Position numbers and translations under genes: made by a program. The notes beneath the pieces are model-generated. The model worked only from the letters and a program-made list of their open reading frames with translations, was not told the DNA's origin and searched no databases. From Lachnospiraceae bacterium (GTDB lineage Bacteria > Bacillota > Clostridia > Lachnospirales > Lachnospiraceae), in assembly GCA_910575475.1 (NCBI GenBank), contig CAJTGD010000039.1:1-53239 (forward strand): 53,239 nt of DNA, written 5' to 3'. This document shows, one piece after another, positions 23,329 to 32,776 of this stretch (position 1 is its first letter; every line of letters starts with the position of its first letter).

Positions 23329-24219
23329 ATGGAACTGCGTGTACTTCAATATTTCCTTGCGGTAGCAAGAGAACAGAGTATCATAAGAGCAGCGGAATCT
23401 CTGCACCTCTCACAGCCCACGCTTTCTACACAGATCAAAGCAATGGAAGAAGAATTGGGAAAGCAGCTTTTGATCCGGGGAACAAAGGGTTCCAGAAAAG
23501 TAACCCTTACGGAAGAAGGCATGATCCTCCGGAAACGAGCGGAAGAAATCCTGAATCTGGTCCGGAAAACAGAACAGGAGATCACGCTCTCCGATCAGGT
23601 CGTTGTCGGAGATGTTTATATCGGAACCGGCGAAACCGATGCAGTCCGTTTTATCGCGAAAGCGGCGCGGGAGCTATACAGGACCTGTCCCGGCATCCAC
23701 TATCATATTTCCAGCGGCAACGCGCAGTTTGTGTTAGAGCAATTGGATAAAGGGCTGATCGACTTTGGAATCGTATTCGGTCCCATAGACCATGTAAAAT
23801 ATCATTCCATCGAATTGCCGTTCAAAGATATCTGGGGCGTATTGATGCGCAAGGACTCCCCCCTTGCCGCAAAAGCGGCTGTCTCCCCGGAAGATCTGTG
23901 GGAGAAGCCGCTGATTGTATCGCAGCAGGGGGATAACCGCGGAGCACTGACAGACTGGATACAAAAGGAGCTGTCGGAACTGGAGATCATTGCAACCTAT
24001 AACCTGCTCTTTAATGCCTCCCTGATGGTTGAGGAAGGGTTAGGATACGCAATCGGATTTGATAAGATCATCAATACCTCCGGCAGCAGCAAGCTCTGTT
24101 TCCGGCCCCTCACGCCCAAAAGGGAAGCAGGCATGAGCATGATCTGGAAAAAATATCAGATCTTCTCCAAGGCTTCCGAGAAGTTTATGGAAGAGATCAA
24201 AAAACTGCAGGTCCGGTAA
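23329..24219 (+). CDS. LysR family transcriptional regulator
   Basis: The 296-residue protein has the N-terminal LysR HTH (MELRVLQYFLAVAREQSIIRAAESL, QPTLSTQIKAMEEELG) and a periplasmic-binding-like effector domain (about 90-290). AAAGGAG precedes ATG 23329. Its own promoter and the promoter of the DUF3737 operon 1.2 kb away carry the same ATAG-N7-CTAT box, so that operon is its likely target. Effector unknown. It ends convergently with the aldo/keto reductase gene. Confidence 0.92.
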   Translation: MELRVLQYFLAVAREQSIIRAAESLHLSQPTLSTQIKAMEEELGKQLLIRGTKGSRKVTLTEEGMILRKRAEEILNLVRKTEQEITLSDQVVVGDVYIGTGETDAVRFIAKAARELYRTCPGIHYHISSGNAQFVLEQLDKGLIDFGIVFGPIDHVKYHSIELPFKDIWGVLMRKDSPLAAKAAVSPEDLWEKPLIVSQQGDNRGALTDWIQKELSELEIIATYNLLFNASLMVEEGLGYAIGFDKIINTSGSSKLCFRPLTPKREAGMSMIWKKYQIFSKASEKFMEEIKKLQVR

Positions 24220-24237
24220 ATCTGCCGCTCAGTATCA
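24218..24237. repeat. Short dispersed repeat copy
   Basis: AAATCTGCCGCTCAGTATCA matches 28599-28618 at 19 of 20 positions. It overlaps the end of the LysR gene between convergent genes. Confidence 0.6.
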
Positions 24238-24246
24238 GGGGATCAT

Positions 24247-25374
24247 TTATTGTTCCTTCTGGAATTTCTTCCGGATCTCTGCCATCTCCTTCATGACCGC
24301 AGGCACGTCCAGGCTCTGCGGGCAGTGTCCCGTGCAAGCGCCGCATCCGATACAGTCCTCCGGCCGCTTTCCCTCCGGCATGGCATCCGCGAAGGTGGCT
24401 CTCCATTCCTCATTCACCAGCTTCACGTCATTGTAAAGTGAAAGGATCTTCGGGATATCCAATCCGATGGGACAGTTCGGAGTGCAGTAACGGCAGGCTG
24501 TACAGCCCACCCCTACCTTGGAGCGAAATTCGTCCGCTGCCTTTTTTACCAGCGCTTCCTCTTCCTCCGTCAGGCATGCTGTCTCCGAGAATATATGCAG
24601 ATTGTCCTCCATCTGCTCCAGGTTCGACATTCCGCTCAATACGACCTGTACCTGGGGACGGCTCATCACAAACCGGAGCGCCCAGGACGCGATGGAAGCC
24701 TCCGGGTCCGCCTCTTTGAGAATAGCTTCTGCTTCCGGTGTCAGATTTGCCAGCTTTCCTCCCCGAACCGGTTCCATGATCATGATCGGAATCTCTGCCT
24801 CCTCCAGAATCTCATACAGTTCTTTTGCGTCTCCATAGTACCAGTCCAGATAATTCAGCTGGATCTGCACAAAATCCCAGGGATATATTTTCAGGAGCTT
24901 TCGCAGGGAGTCCGGAGACGCGTGGAAGGAAAAGCCCAGGTTCCGGATTTTGCCCTGCTTTTTTAATTCGTCAAAATACCGGAGCGCGCCGCATTCCAGG
25001 AACTGGTCCATCCAGGCATCCTGAATCCCGTGGATCAGATAGAAATCGATGTATTCCATATTCAGACGGGACAGCTGCTCCGGAAACTGCTTTTTATAAT
25101 CCGGCTCCGCCTGCAGGTTAAACTTATCCGCCACATAATAGCTCTCCCTCGGATACTCGGCCAGGGCTTTTCCCAAAAATTCCTCGGACTTTCCGTTGTG
25201 ATAGATATAAGCCGTATCATAATAATTGACTCCGCCCTGATAAGCCCTGTCTATGATCGCCTTGGCCTTCTCATAATCAATGTTTCCCTGATCCCCGCCG
25301 ACAACCGGCAGACGCATAGCTCCCATGCCCAGTATGGACAGCTTCGCTGAACTTTTGAACTTTTTATACTGCAT
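24247..25374 (-). CDS. Aldo/keto reductase with C-terminal ferredoxin domain
   Basis: The 375-residue protein has an AKR barrel with catalytic tetrad D53, Y58, K84 and H115 (DTAYIYH, ADKF, LIHG), and a C-terminal Fe-S domain with GCTACRYCTPNC and GCGACTGHCPQSLDVP, which can hold two 4Fe-4S clusters. This fusion is common in anaerobes, where reducing power may come from ferredoxin as well as NAD(P)H. Substrate unknown. AAGGAGG precedes ATG 25374. It has its own promoter at 25500-25528. Confidence 0.9.
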   Translation of the reverse strand: MQYKKFKSSAKLSILGMGAMRLPVVGGDQGNIDYEKAKAIIDRAYQGGVNYYDTAYIYHNGKSEEFLGKALAEYPRESYYVADKFNLQAEPDYKKQFPEQLSRLNMEYIDFYLIHGIQDAWMDQFLECGALRYFDELKKQGKIRNLGFSFHASPDSLRKLLKIYPWDFVQIQLNYLDWYYGDAKELYEILEEAEIPIMIMEPVRGGKLANLTPEAEAILKEADPEASIASWALRFVMSRPQVQVVLSGMSNLEQMEDNLHIFSETACLTEEEEALVKKAADEFRSKVGVGCTACRYCTPNCPIGLDIPKILSLYNDVKLVNEEWRATFADAMPEGKRPEDCIGCGACTGHCPQSLDVPAVMKEMAEIRKKFQKEQ

Positions 25375-25499
25375 ATCATTTCCTCCTTCATTTCTGTGAT
25401 ACGCTTCCGGAATCGCTGCGGCAAAAAGCCGCAGAAGGTCACTATTCGCGGCTTAACTGGCTGTGAGCAATGACCGTAGAAGCACATATTGTTTTTATC

Positions 25500-25528
25500 A
25501 TTATACAGAATCGCGGAGAAAATCTCAA
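25500..25528 (-). promoter_or_regulatory. Sigma-70 promoter of the aldo/keto reductase gene
   Basis: TTGAGA (25523-25528) and TATAAT (25500-25505) on the minus strand, 17 bases apart. A short hairpin (CTGCGGC/GCCGCAG) lies in the leader near 25418-25436. Confidence 0.65.
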
Positions 25529-25592
25529 TGACTCTGGCCATCCTTTTGATTGACTTTATATCAGATCATTCCGCTAAGTTCTTTATTCTTCC

Positions 25593-26261
25593 TCAGCCGA
25601 TCACCCTTCCGTCCTCAATGGTTATAACCGTCTCCGACATCCTTGCAACCTCAAGGTCATGAGTCACAATGATCAGGGTCTGTCCAAATTTTTTCGCGCT
25701 TTCGATCAGAAGCTCCAGCGTCTCCAACGCCGTCTTTTTATCCAGGTTTCCTGTTGGCTCATCCGCAAAGATGATCTTCGGCTTTGACAAAATGGACCGG
25801 GCGATGGCCACTCTCTGCTGCTCCCCTCCGGACAGCTCTGAGGCATATTTCTTCTGCTTATCTTCCAGTCCAAGTGTCTCCAGCACCGTTTGCAAAAACT
25901 CCGGATCCGGCTTCCTCTGGTCCAGCTTCACCGGCATGCAGATATTTTCCAGTACATTGTACTCCTCCATCAAATTGTATTGCTGGAATACAAAGCCCAT
26001 ATGCCTTCTCCGGAAAATGGCCATCTCTCCGTCCGAGTATTCCGACAGGTCCTTCCCTTCAAAGTAGACCTTTCCCTCGGTAGGCTGATCCAGGCCGCTC
26101 AATAGATACAGCAGTGTCGATTTTCCGGAACCGCTCCTTCCGATCACGGAATAAAATCTCCCCTTTGCAAACTCCAGGTCGATCCCGTTCAATGCGTTTA
26201 CCTTAACGGAAGACGATTCATAGGTCTTCCTGATGTTTTCCGTTTTTAAAATCGTATCCAT
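25593..26261 (-). CDS. ABC transporter ATP-binding protein (MacB/BceA type), orphan
   Basis: The 222-residue ATPase has Walker A GRSGSGKST, Q-loop FVFQQYNL, signature LSGGEQQRVAIAR and Walker B IIFADEPTGNLD, typical of LolD/MacB/BceA exporters that work with an FtsX-like permease. No permease follows; the next gene downstream is the aldo/keto reductase. Upstream lies a truncated response regulator fused to the end of a lost kinase. It therefore looks like what remains of a regulator-kinase-ATPase-permease cassette for antimicrobial peptide resistance or sensing. GGAGGGAATGAG precedes ATG 26261. Confidence 0.9.
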   Translation of the reverse strand: MDTILKTENIRKTYESSSVKVNALNGIDLEFAKGRFYSVIGRSGSGKSTLLYLLSGLDQPTEGKVYFEGKDLSEYSDGEMAIFRRRHMGFVFQQYNLMEEYNVLENICMPVKLDQRKPDPEFLQTVLETLGLEDKQKKYASELSGGEQQRVAIARSILSKPKIIFADEPTGNLDKKTALETLELLIESAKKFGQTLIIVTHDLEVARMSETVITIEDGRVIG

Positions 26262-26323
26262 CTCATTCCCTCCTTAAAATTTTCAGCGGTTTCTCTAAGA
26301 CAGGCTTTCTCTGATATTTTCCT

Positions 26324-26971
26324 TCAGTACCCTGTTTTGCGGGCAGAAGAACAGCAGAGTTTGTCTCTCAGCCTGCTGATATTGACGCTTAAGGTATTCT
26401 CATCTACAAAGGACGCATCCTTATCCCACACCTCATAAAAAAGCTTATCCCGGGTCAGCGTATACGGCCAGCCCATCAGAAGGTTTTGTACCAATTGTAA
26501 TTCGATTGGGGTAAGATCCAGTGCGGCCTGGTTCCGATAGACCTGATGCTTTCCTATATCGTAAGTCAGTTCCCCGGAGGAAAGCCGCAGCCCGGCAGAC
26601 CGTTTTCCGCGCCGCAAAAGCGCCTGTACCCGGACGATCAGCTCCTGCATGCGGAAGGGTTTTGTGATATAGTCGTCGCCTCCCACTTTGAAGCCCCGCA
26701 CCACGTCCATCTCGCTTTTATATGCGGTAAGGAACAGAACCGGGATATCTGAAATCTCCCGGATTTTCTTGCACAGGTCGTATCCATTTTCCTCCCCTCC
26801 CAGATTTACATCCAGTATGATCAGCTCCAGCCGCTGCTTTTTCAGAATCTCCAAAACCTTCCGGGATTCTGTACACCACTCTGTCCGATAACCGCTCCCA
26901 TTTAAGATATCTGTTAATCCTCTGGCTACCGGTTCATCATCCTCTACGATCAATATACTCCATTCTTCCAT
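26324..26971 (-). CDS. OmpR/PhoB-type response regulator, C-terminally truncated
   Basis: The 215-residue protein has a receiver with D11/D12, phosphoacceptor D54 (IILDVNL) and K103-region FITKPF-like motif, and a winged-helix DNA-binding domain (RLSSGELTYD, LTPIELQLVQNLL, VDENTLSVNISRLRDKL). After RLRDKL the sequence is CCSSARKTGY and stops, where homologues continue with about 20 residues of the wing. Another frame just there reads FFCPQNRVLKENIRESLS, like the end of a sensor kinase. So a deletion joined the regulator to the kinase end. GGAGGT precedes ATG 26971; DNA binding may be lost. Confidence 0.8.
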   Translation of the reverse strand: MEEWSILIVEDDEPVARGLTDILNGSGYRTEWCTESRKVLEILKKQRLELIILDVNLGGEENGYDLCKKIREISDIPVLFLTAYKSEMDVVRGFKVGGDDYITKPFRMQELIVRVQALLRRGKRSAGLRLSSGELTYDIGKHQVYRNQAALDLTPIELQLVQNLLMGWPYTLTRDKLFYEVWDKDASFVDENTLSVNISRLRDKLCCSSARKTGY

Positions 26972-27165
26972 GGAAATACCTCCGTTCGAAAATATTACCA
27001 CTATATTATCAATTGTTTCTATGTTAATTTAGTATCATATCAAAAATATCTTACGCTTCCATTACAACAGTCTTACGATATCGTAAGATTTATATGTATT
27101 CCCGTATTCCAGGCCCCAAATACAGAACTTCCGGCAGCAACAGCATTTTTATAATTGGTATCCAA

Positions 27166-27218
27166 AAACAGATAATGCCAGTAAACCAGGAAATTATTCC
27201 CCCGTTTACTGGCATTAT
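27166..27218 (-). terminator. Probable terminator with 15-base inverted repeat
   Basis: ATAATGCCAGTAAAC (27172-27186) and GTTTACTGGCATTAT (27204-27218) are perfect arms with a 17-base loop; on the minus strand CTGTTTTTGG follows. It ends the transcript of the 377-residue protein. Confidence 0.55.
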
Positions 27219-27278
27219 GAGTCTGCTCATCCGGAGAAATAGGCAAGCCAAGATGTATCCGTTATTATTCTACTACGC

Positions 27279-27390
27279 CTAAAGCCTGATCGCATCACCT
27301 GTAAAGGGATGGGACTTTTCATATTGAGCAGCTTCTCTGCTGATCTCTTCCGGTGTTTTTAGGAACCTCACGATTCATATTTGCATTCAT
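27279..27390 (-). pseudogene. Small frameshifted or decayed open frame
   Basis: ATG 27390 has a good AGAGGAG site and opens a 23-codon frame. A different frame over the same bases reads FLKTPEEISREAAQYEKSH and GDAIRL to a stop at 27279, which looks more protein-like. A one-base change would join them. Real gene or remnant is uncertain. The rest of 26972-27414 has no gene. Confidence 0.3.
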
Positions 27391-27414
27391 AAAGCATCTC
27401 CTCTTTAACTAAAT

Positions 27415-28548
27415 TCAGCATAAGATTCGCAAAAACGCTTCATAAAAATCCTTCTCCTTTTTTTCTTCACGATTTTCAGGGATTCCCAATCTACTCAGTG
27501 CCTTTTGAACCGCTTCTTTTGCCGAAAGCACGGAATCTCCTAATACGTCACGCCTGCCTCCCTTATACATATTTTCTATTGACATGACAAATAGCTGGGT
27601 CAACTGGGTGAGCTTGCCTTCCGCATTCATTGCCATACCATTCAAACCGCTTTCTTTTTCCGCTTTACTCCAAGCATCTTTTACTTCACCGGGTGCGGCT
27701 GATCCCAGAATCTCCAAACCGTCATTTCTTGTTTTCTTTACTCTCCCATTGCGATTGGTTTTTAGTTTTTCAAAAATTCCAGCCAATCTGCCGCTGCTTT
27801 CTTTTTGTTCTTCATAATATGATCTTGCTTTCAATATATCAGATCCCTGGACAGATGATCTTTCATCCAATAACGCCTGAATCCAATCGTCATACATCCG
27901 TTCTTCGTTCTGGAACCGGCTCAGATAATTATTCCCGCTGTTCAGCCACTGGGAAAAATGCTCATTTGCGGCAATAATGACAAATCCTTTTGCCGCGACT
28001 GCCGGATCCTCATGACGCAAGAACTGGTTTTCCACATCCTTATGAGAAATCACATTCATTCCTGATAATTCTGCCATTAAATTGTAAAATTCAGATTTCG
28101 ACATATTTTCTACATCATACTTTTCCTGCAGATATTGTATCTGATCCTCTGTAAGTTCGCTGGTGCCATCGGCATTCCAATTGATCTTCGTATCCAGTTT
28201 GACGCCCAATATTTCCAGAAATGTTTTACTGATGGATTCATAATCATATTCTTCCACAGATGGCGCCGGCTCTCCTTTTTCTTCTATCTTATTTTCCAAT
28301 GGATGATTTCTGCTCCGCAAAAAAAGTTCCTGTTCCAGCGCATCCTGATACTGGGCCAATGAATCCGCATCCACCGTATAGGCTGAGCTAATTTTGTCCG
28401 ACCCGGCGCCGTCATGAATATGATATTCCCCGTTAACTAATTTTGTTCCGAAGCCATGATTCCCATTGATTTTCTTATTTTTGTTCGCTGTCTGATATTT
28501 TGTCTGTCCCGCTGTCATGGGATACTTTTCGTAAGAAATTCCAAGCAT
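27415..28548 (-). CDS. Protein of unknown function (377 residues)
   Basis: This is a soluble, mostly helical, charged protein without signal peptide or membrane segment. The N-terminus is polar (MLGISYEKYPMTAGQTKYQTANK), and a helical region around residues 105-180 contains TEDQIQYLQEKYDVENMSKSEFYNLMAELSGM, which resembles helix-loop-helix segments. The C-terminus is rich in charged helices. AAAGGAGGGC precedes ATG 28548. I do not recognise the family. The upstream region carries an element with competing hairpins. Confidence 0.75.
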   Translation of the reverse strand: MLGISYEKYPMTAGQTKYQTANKNKKINGNHGFGTKLVNGEYHIHDGAGSDKISSAYTVDADSLAQYQDALEQELFLRSRNHPLENKIEEKGEPAPSVEEYDYESISKTFLEILGVKLDTKINWNADGTSELTEDQIQYLQEKYDVENMSKSEFYNLMAELSGMNVISHKDVENQFLRHEDPAVAAKGFVIIAANEHFSQWLNSGNNYLSRFQNEERMYDDWIQALLDERSSVQGSDILKARSYYEEQKESSGRLAGIFEKLKTNRNGRVKKTRNDGLEILGSAAPGEVKDAWSKAEKESGLNGMAMNAEGKLTQLTQLFVMSIENMYKGGRRDVLGDSVLSAKEAVQKALSRLGIPENREEKKEKDFYEAFLRILC

Positions 28549-28580
28549 TGCAGCATGCCCTCCTTTACATCATGATAAAA

Positions 28581-28701
28581 TGATACTGAGCGTCAGATAA
28601 ATCTGCCGCACAGTATCATATGATGCGCACAGCCGCATAAGGAAGTATGCCGCTGTGCGGCTGGCGCGATACTCACGGCAGATTTCATCGACCGTGAGTA
28701 T
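28581..28701. repeat. Multi-hairpin element with mutually exclusive stems
   Basis: Perfect stems: TGATACTG/CAGTATCA (28581-28588, 28611-28618); CGCACAGC/GCTGTGCG (28626-28633, 28652-28659); AAATCTGCCG/CGGCAGATTT (28599-28608, 28676-28685); ATACTCACGG/CCGTGAGTAT (28669-28678, 28692-28701). The last two share 28676-28678 and cannot form together. A 20-base part recurs at 24218-24237. Confidence 0.55.
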
Positions 28702-28783
28702 ATTATAATATACCATGTTGAAAAAATGAGGAACAAGCTTCTTTATAAATGAAAAATGCGTTGTGAAAATGTTCCGGAGTCTC

Positions 28784-30142
28784 TTATAACCCTAGGTTAA
28801 ATGGAATCCGGCCGCAGAGATAAAGCGGAACGGAATACTTTCTGTCCGCGATTCCGCCATAGGTGTTTTTCAGCTGATAAATAAAATCTAGCTTTCCTCT
28901 TTCCAGCAGAGCATTTGCTGTATTTGCCCTGTTTTTCCCTCTTTTTACTTCCAGGCCGTAATCCATGTTGTCTATCCGGCTTCTGACATAAAAATCCAAT
29001 TCACCGCTTGTCTTTTTATCTATGGCAAACCATGGCACCTGGCCGGCTATTTCCTGTTTCCGAATCCGTCTGACAAGCTCCAGATAGACAAAATTCTCAC
29101 ACAGAACCCCTTCAATAATACTCAATGGTTCCCCTGTCAGCTTCAGGAAATAGCCTGCTACCCCCAAATCATTAAAGTAATACCGGCAGTTATCTACAAT
29201 ATCCAGATTACTGCAATCCACACTCATACTGCAATAGCCTATCTGGTGCGACAAAAACAGCCAGCTGATGGCATAGTTCGTCATTTTTTTTGTGATTCTC
29301 CCGCTTTCTTCTTTAAAAACGATCTTCGTCAAATCTGTGGTCAGATCCGGCGTTCCTTTTTTTTCTTTCAGAAGAGTTGCCGCAATCGAAGAAAAAATCT
29401 TTTCGAACATCTGCAATTCTAAAGGGCTGTCAAAGTATCTTGAAGATTCTTTGACAAATATCTGGATCAGATTGCTTATCATTGATTCACAATCCGGAAT
29501 ACTCCTGCCTTCCAAATATGTGGTTACAACCTCCGGATATCCGCCAATCTGCAGATAAGTATGAAAGTATGATTTTAATTCATCATATCCGGCATGATCC
29601 GATCCGCCATATAGATCAATAGATTCGTATAGTCCGCGCTTATGGAATGCATCCAGAAATTCAGGGAATGTAAGCGTGGTCATTGTAAGCACCTCTGTGT
29701 CCCCGGCTGAAAGAAAATACTCTTTTTCCCGTGTTTTTCCAAGATAAGACCCCGTCACAATAAAATGTGCCTTAAAATCTCTGGCAAATTCCCTGATCTT
29801 ACTATATACAACAGATGATTCCTGGATTTCGTCAATCACGATCAGCAGATCTTCACAATCTGAAAAATCAGGGTCGTATAGCTGGAACGCTTTATAAACC
29901 GGATTGTTTTCCCGCTTCTTCCCCGGCTCCCAGCTTGCAGCCGTCTCGAGACACTGCAGAAAATCCTTGCCCGAACTTCCGATCATATTAATATAGACAT
30001 GACTCTGATACTCTTTTTTTGCAAATTTTTCCAGAATATATGTTTTTCCGACCTGACGTGCTCCCTCAAGTTCCAGAACCTTATGATTGCTTTTACTTTT
30101 CCACGCAAGTAATTCCTTGTAGACGTCACGTTTTAGTTCCAT
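28784..30142 (-). CDS. AAA ATPase of the DUF4143 family
   Basis: The 452-residue protein has an N-terminal AAA domain with Walker A GARQVGKTYI, Walker B LLIVIDEIQ and sensor FIVTGSYLGK, and a C-terminal DUF4143 domain ending in a PD-(D/E)XK-like fold (GELDFYVRSR, GLEVKRGK). This family is common in gut bacteria; its function is unproven. ATG 30142 follows GGAGGGGG. It stands alone on the minus strand and looks intact, unlike the relative at 18547-19806. Confidence 0.88.
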   Translation of the reverse strand: MELKRDVYKELLAWKSKSNHKVLELEGARQVGKTYILEKFAKKEYQSHVYINMIGSSGKDFLQCLETAASWEPGKKRENNPVYKAFQLYDPDFSDCEDLLIVIDEIQESSVVYSKIREFARDFKAHFIVTGSYLGKTREKEYFLSAGDTEVLTMTTLTFPEFLDAFHKRGLYESIDLYGGSDHAGYDELKSYFHTYLQIGGYPEVVTTYLEGRSIPDCESMISNLIQIFVKESSRYFDSPLELQMFEKIFSSIAATLLKEKKGTPDLTTDLTKIVFKEESGRITKKMTNYAISWLFLSHQIGYCSMSVDCSNLDIVDNCRYYFNDLGVAGYFLKLTGEPLSIIEGVLCENFVYLELVRRIRKQEIAGQVPWFAIDKKTSGELDFYVRSRIDNMDYGLEVKRGKNRANTANALLERGKLDFIYQLKNTYGGIADRKYSVPLYLCGRIPFNLGL

Positions 30143-30232
30143 ACTCCCCCTCCTTTGTTGGCTGTTCTAAAAATGAATTATCTACATAAAAGAATAGCAC
30201 AAATCCGTAAGGTTTACCACTTCAAAAATCTC

Positions 30233-30252
30233 TAAAAGGTGCGGCTTGCACC
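30233..30252 (-). terminator. Weak terminator-like hairpin after the FtsX permease
   Basis: On the minus strand GGTGC-AAGCC-GCACC is followed by TTTTAGAG, close to the permease stop. Confidence 0.3.
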
Positions 30253-30271
30253 GCGCCTTGTTTTACTACGT

Positions 30272-32776
30272 TCACTCCACTCCCCGCAGCCTCTCCACCA
30301 CCGTCCCTTTTTTCTCCATACTCCGGTAAGCCATCAGCGGCACCGCCGCGCATACCGCCAGCACTAGTACCGAAGCCGCCGCCATCGGAAGCGCCGGCAC
30401 CGCAAAGGGCACCTTCCGGTAATTCATGGACTGGTACAGCGCCCAGGTCACCGCCAGCCCGGCCGTCCAGGTGACGAGCAGGGAGCCGCCCGCGAACAGA
30501 AGTCCTTCCAGCAACAGCATCCTCCGAACCTGCTTTGCGCTCATGCCGACGCTTTCCATGATCGTGATCTCCAGCTCCCGGCTCCGGATATTTCCCACCA
30601 GTGTATTCACATAATTCAGGATCCCGATCAGTGCCAGGATCAGCACGATCCCGAGTCCCACCTCCATCATATTTCCCTGGGCCTTTTTCACGGACTTCAT
30701 CTCTTCCAGCTTGGATTCGCAGGAAATGTTTTTGGAATACCCGCTGTCTTCGACCATCCGCCGCAGCTCTGCCTCAATCTCTTCATCATACTCCTGCCGG
30801 TAGCGGAGGCTGACCTTGAACACAAAGGGATGCTCTGAAAATTCCCGCAGGGCGCGGCTGCTGACGATCACCGTGGGGGCGAAGCTGGCCAGACCTCCGG
30901 TATAATAATACTCATCCGTCAGACCTGCGATCTGAAATGTCCTCATATGCTCCGGATTCTCAAAGGCGCAGCAGCCCACTTCCTTTCCCTGTACATCCCC
31001 GTCCGTAAAATCCAGATCGTCCCGGTACAGGATGCAGGTCTCCCCGCGTAAAAATGTTTCCTCATCCACAGGCTGCGCCAGCGTACTGTTCAGATAAGAG
31101 AGCTCTTCCTCATCGATCCCCACCAGGAAGGAACTGTATTCCTCCGGGTGCTCCTGATATTTCTTCCTGCCCTCCTCATAAGTCTCATATGGCATCCACA
31201 TGTCATAAAACTCTTTCATCCACATGTCTGAAAAATCCGGTTCCCAGGGGACCAGGATCTCCGCGCACAATACCTCGTGAACCTCTTCCAGAGCTTCTTT
31301 CCCTTTCAGCTCCTTAAGAAATTCCTCGTCCATCACCTGCCGCCGGTTCTCCCGGTCCTCTTTTTTCAGAGTCTTATTCACCAGCACCATGTCCATATCC
31401 ATGTAGTTGGACACGATCGTCCGGGCCGCCTGGCTGTCCAGCAGGGTGACCAGACACAAAAACAGCGACAATCCGACAGACAGAGACAGAATCACCATTC
31501 CGGATTTCTTTTTATCCTTCCTGAGCTGCTCCTTTGCCAGACGCCACAGGATGCCGCCCCGCCCGGTCCCGCGGCTTCGCTTCCCGGACTGCGCCGGACG
31601 GTATCCCAGCGCCTCCACCGGGGACGCGGCTTCCGCGACCCGTGCCGGTCTGTACCCTGCCGCAAATACCGTCAGCCCGGACAGAAGCACTGCCAGAAGC
31701 AGCACCGCGGGATGAAATGCCACCCGGACGCGTTCATTTTTTCCCAGATAAACTCCCATGGATCTCACAACCGAGGGGATCACCCAGAAGGACACACCGG
31801 TTCCGGCAAGCAGACCGCCCCCGGTTCCCGCCGCCGCAAGAATGGCCAGCTGCCGCCGCACCAGACAGCGGATCTGCCTCCCCGACATTCCCACGGTCTG
31901 CAGCAGCCCGTAATACCGGATGTTTCCGGAAACGGAAAGATACATGATATTGTAGATCAGCAGATAGGCGCACAGACAGGCGATGGCGGCCAGCCCCAAG
32001 ATGCCCCCAAGAACCTGAACCGAATACTCATATTCCATATTGAAAAACAGGTTCTGCTGTTTTTCCAGGTTCAGGCTCTCAGTAAATGCCTCCTGCTTTG
32101 TCCGTGTCATGATCGTCTGCTTAAAATCGATCATATACCGTCCGGAGCCTACATTAGACAGCTCCTCCCCGGTCTGGTCGTAAAAAGCTTTGGACACAAA
32201 ACAAACATTTTTGGCCCCGTATCCGTCCCACATGCCGGAGATCCGAAACTCCCCTGTAAATTCCCCCGAGCCGGTGCCGTAGGTCATGGTAAAGGTATCC
32301 CCTGTTTTTAATCCTTCAAGGCCGCAGGCCCTGAGGCAGTCCCTTTTGACCAGCACCTCATTGTACTCCCGTGGATAATGCCCCTCCATCCAGGTCCTGC
32401 CGGGCCCTCGCATTTCCTCCCAGCAGACTTCATCGTCCCAGATCAGTCCGGCATCCGGCGTATTATTCTGATCGGTCTCCACCACGTAGCCGGCTACCGC
32501 CTCAATCCCGGAGTGCAGGATGTCGGGATTTTCCCGGCACAGCTTCTCCTGCTCCGGAGTCAGTCCGTACAAATACGCGTCAAAATCCGCGCCATGAAGC
32601 CGGATATTCTGTGTCCGCTGCATTTCAAAAAAAGTGATCCCTACTGTAAAAACGCAGAACAGTAAAAAGGTAGAAAACAGGATTGCCAGAAAAATGCTGA
32701 TATTCCGTCGGCGGTTGGTCCGAAAGGAACGCCTGGCCATACTCTGGATGACTGCGGTATTGTTATTTTTCAGCAT
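30272..32776 (-). CDS. ABC transporter permease, FtsX/MacB type
   Basis: The 834-residue permease has one N-terminal helix (about 29-50), a large extracytoplasmic domain (about 55-240), three helices (about 255-380), a second copy starting with a helix at about 430, another extracytoplasmic domain and three C-terminal helices; this is the two-FtsX layout of Firmicute exporters. A frame reaching 32956 exists, but ATG 32776 with GGCGGTGT upstream matches the family start MLKNNNTAVIQSMARRSFR. It overlaps the end of the ATPase gene by 14 bases, so the two genes are coupled. Substrate unknown, perhaps lipids or peptides. Confidence 0.9.
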   Translation of the reverse strand: MLKNNNTAVIQSMARRSFRTNRRRNISIFLAILFSTFLLFCVFTVGITFFEMQRTQNIRLHGADFDAYLYGLTPEQEKLCRENPDILHSGIEAVAGYVVETDQNNTPDAGLIWDDEVCWEEMRGPGRTWMEGHYPREYNEVLVKRDCLRACGLEGLKTGDTFTMTYGTGSGEFTGEFRISGMWDGYGAKNVCFVSKAFYDQTGEELSNVGSGRYMIDFKQTIMTRTKQEAFTESLNLEKQQNLFFNMEYEYSVQVLGGILGLAAIACLCAYLLIYNIMYLSVSGNIRYYGLLQTVGMSGRQIRCLVRRQLAILAAAGTGGGLLAGTGVSFWVIPSVVRSMGVYLGKNERVRVAFHPAVLLLAVLLSGLTVFAAGYRPARVAEAASPVEALGYRPAQSGKRSRGTGRGGILWRLAKEQLRKDKKKSGMVILSLSVGLSLFLCLVTLLDSQAARTIVSNYMDMDMVLVNKTLKKEDRENRRQVMDEEFLKELKGKEALEEVHEVLCAEILVPWEPDFSDMWMKEFYDMWMPYETYEEGRKKYQEHPEEYSSFLVGIDEEELSYLNSTLAQPVDEETFLRGETCILYRDDLDFTDGDVQGKEVGCCAFENPEHMRTFQIAGLTDEYYYTGGLASFAPTVIVSSRALREFSEHPFVFKVSLRYRQEYDEEIEAELRRMVEDSGYSKNISCESKLEEMKSVKKAQGNMMEVGLGIVLILALIGILNYVNTLVGNIRSRELEITIMESVGMSAKQVRRMLLLEGLLFAGGSLLVTWTAGLAVTWALYQSMNYRKVPFAVPALPMAAASVLVLAVCAAVPLMAYRSMEKKGTVVERLRGVE

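Noticed and set aside
31277..32311. 344-codon plus-strand frame inside the FtsX gene
   Set aside because: Antisense shadow of the permease with His/Gln/Pro-rich translation and no ribosome binding site.
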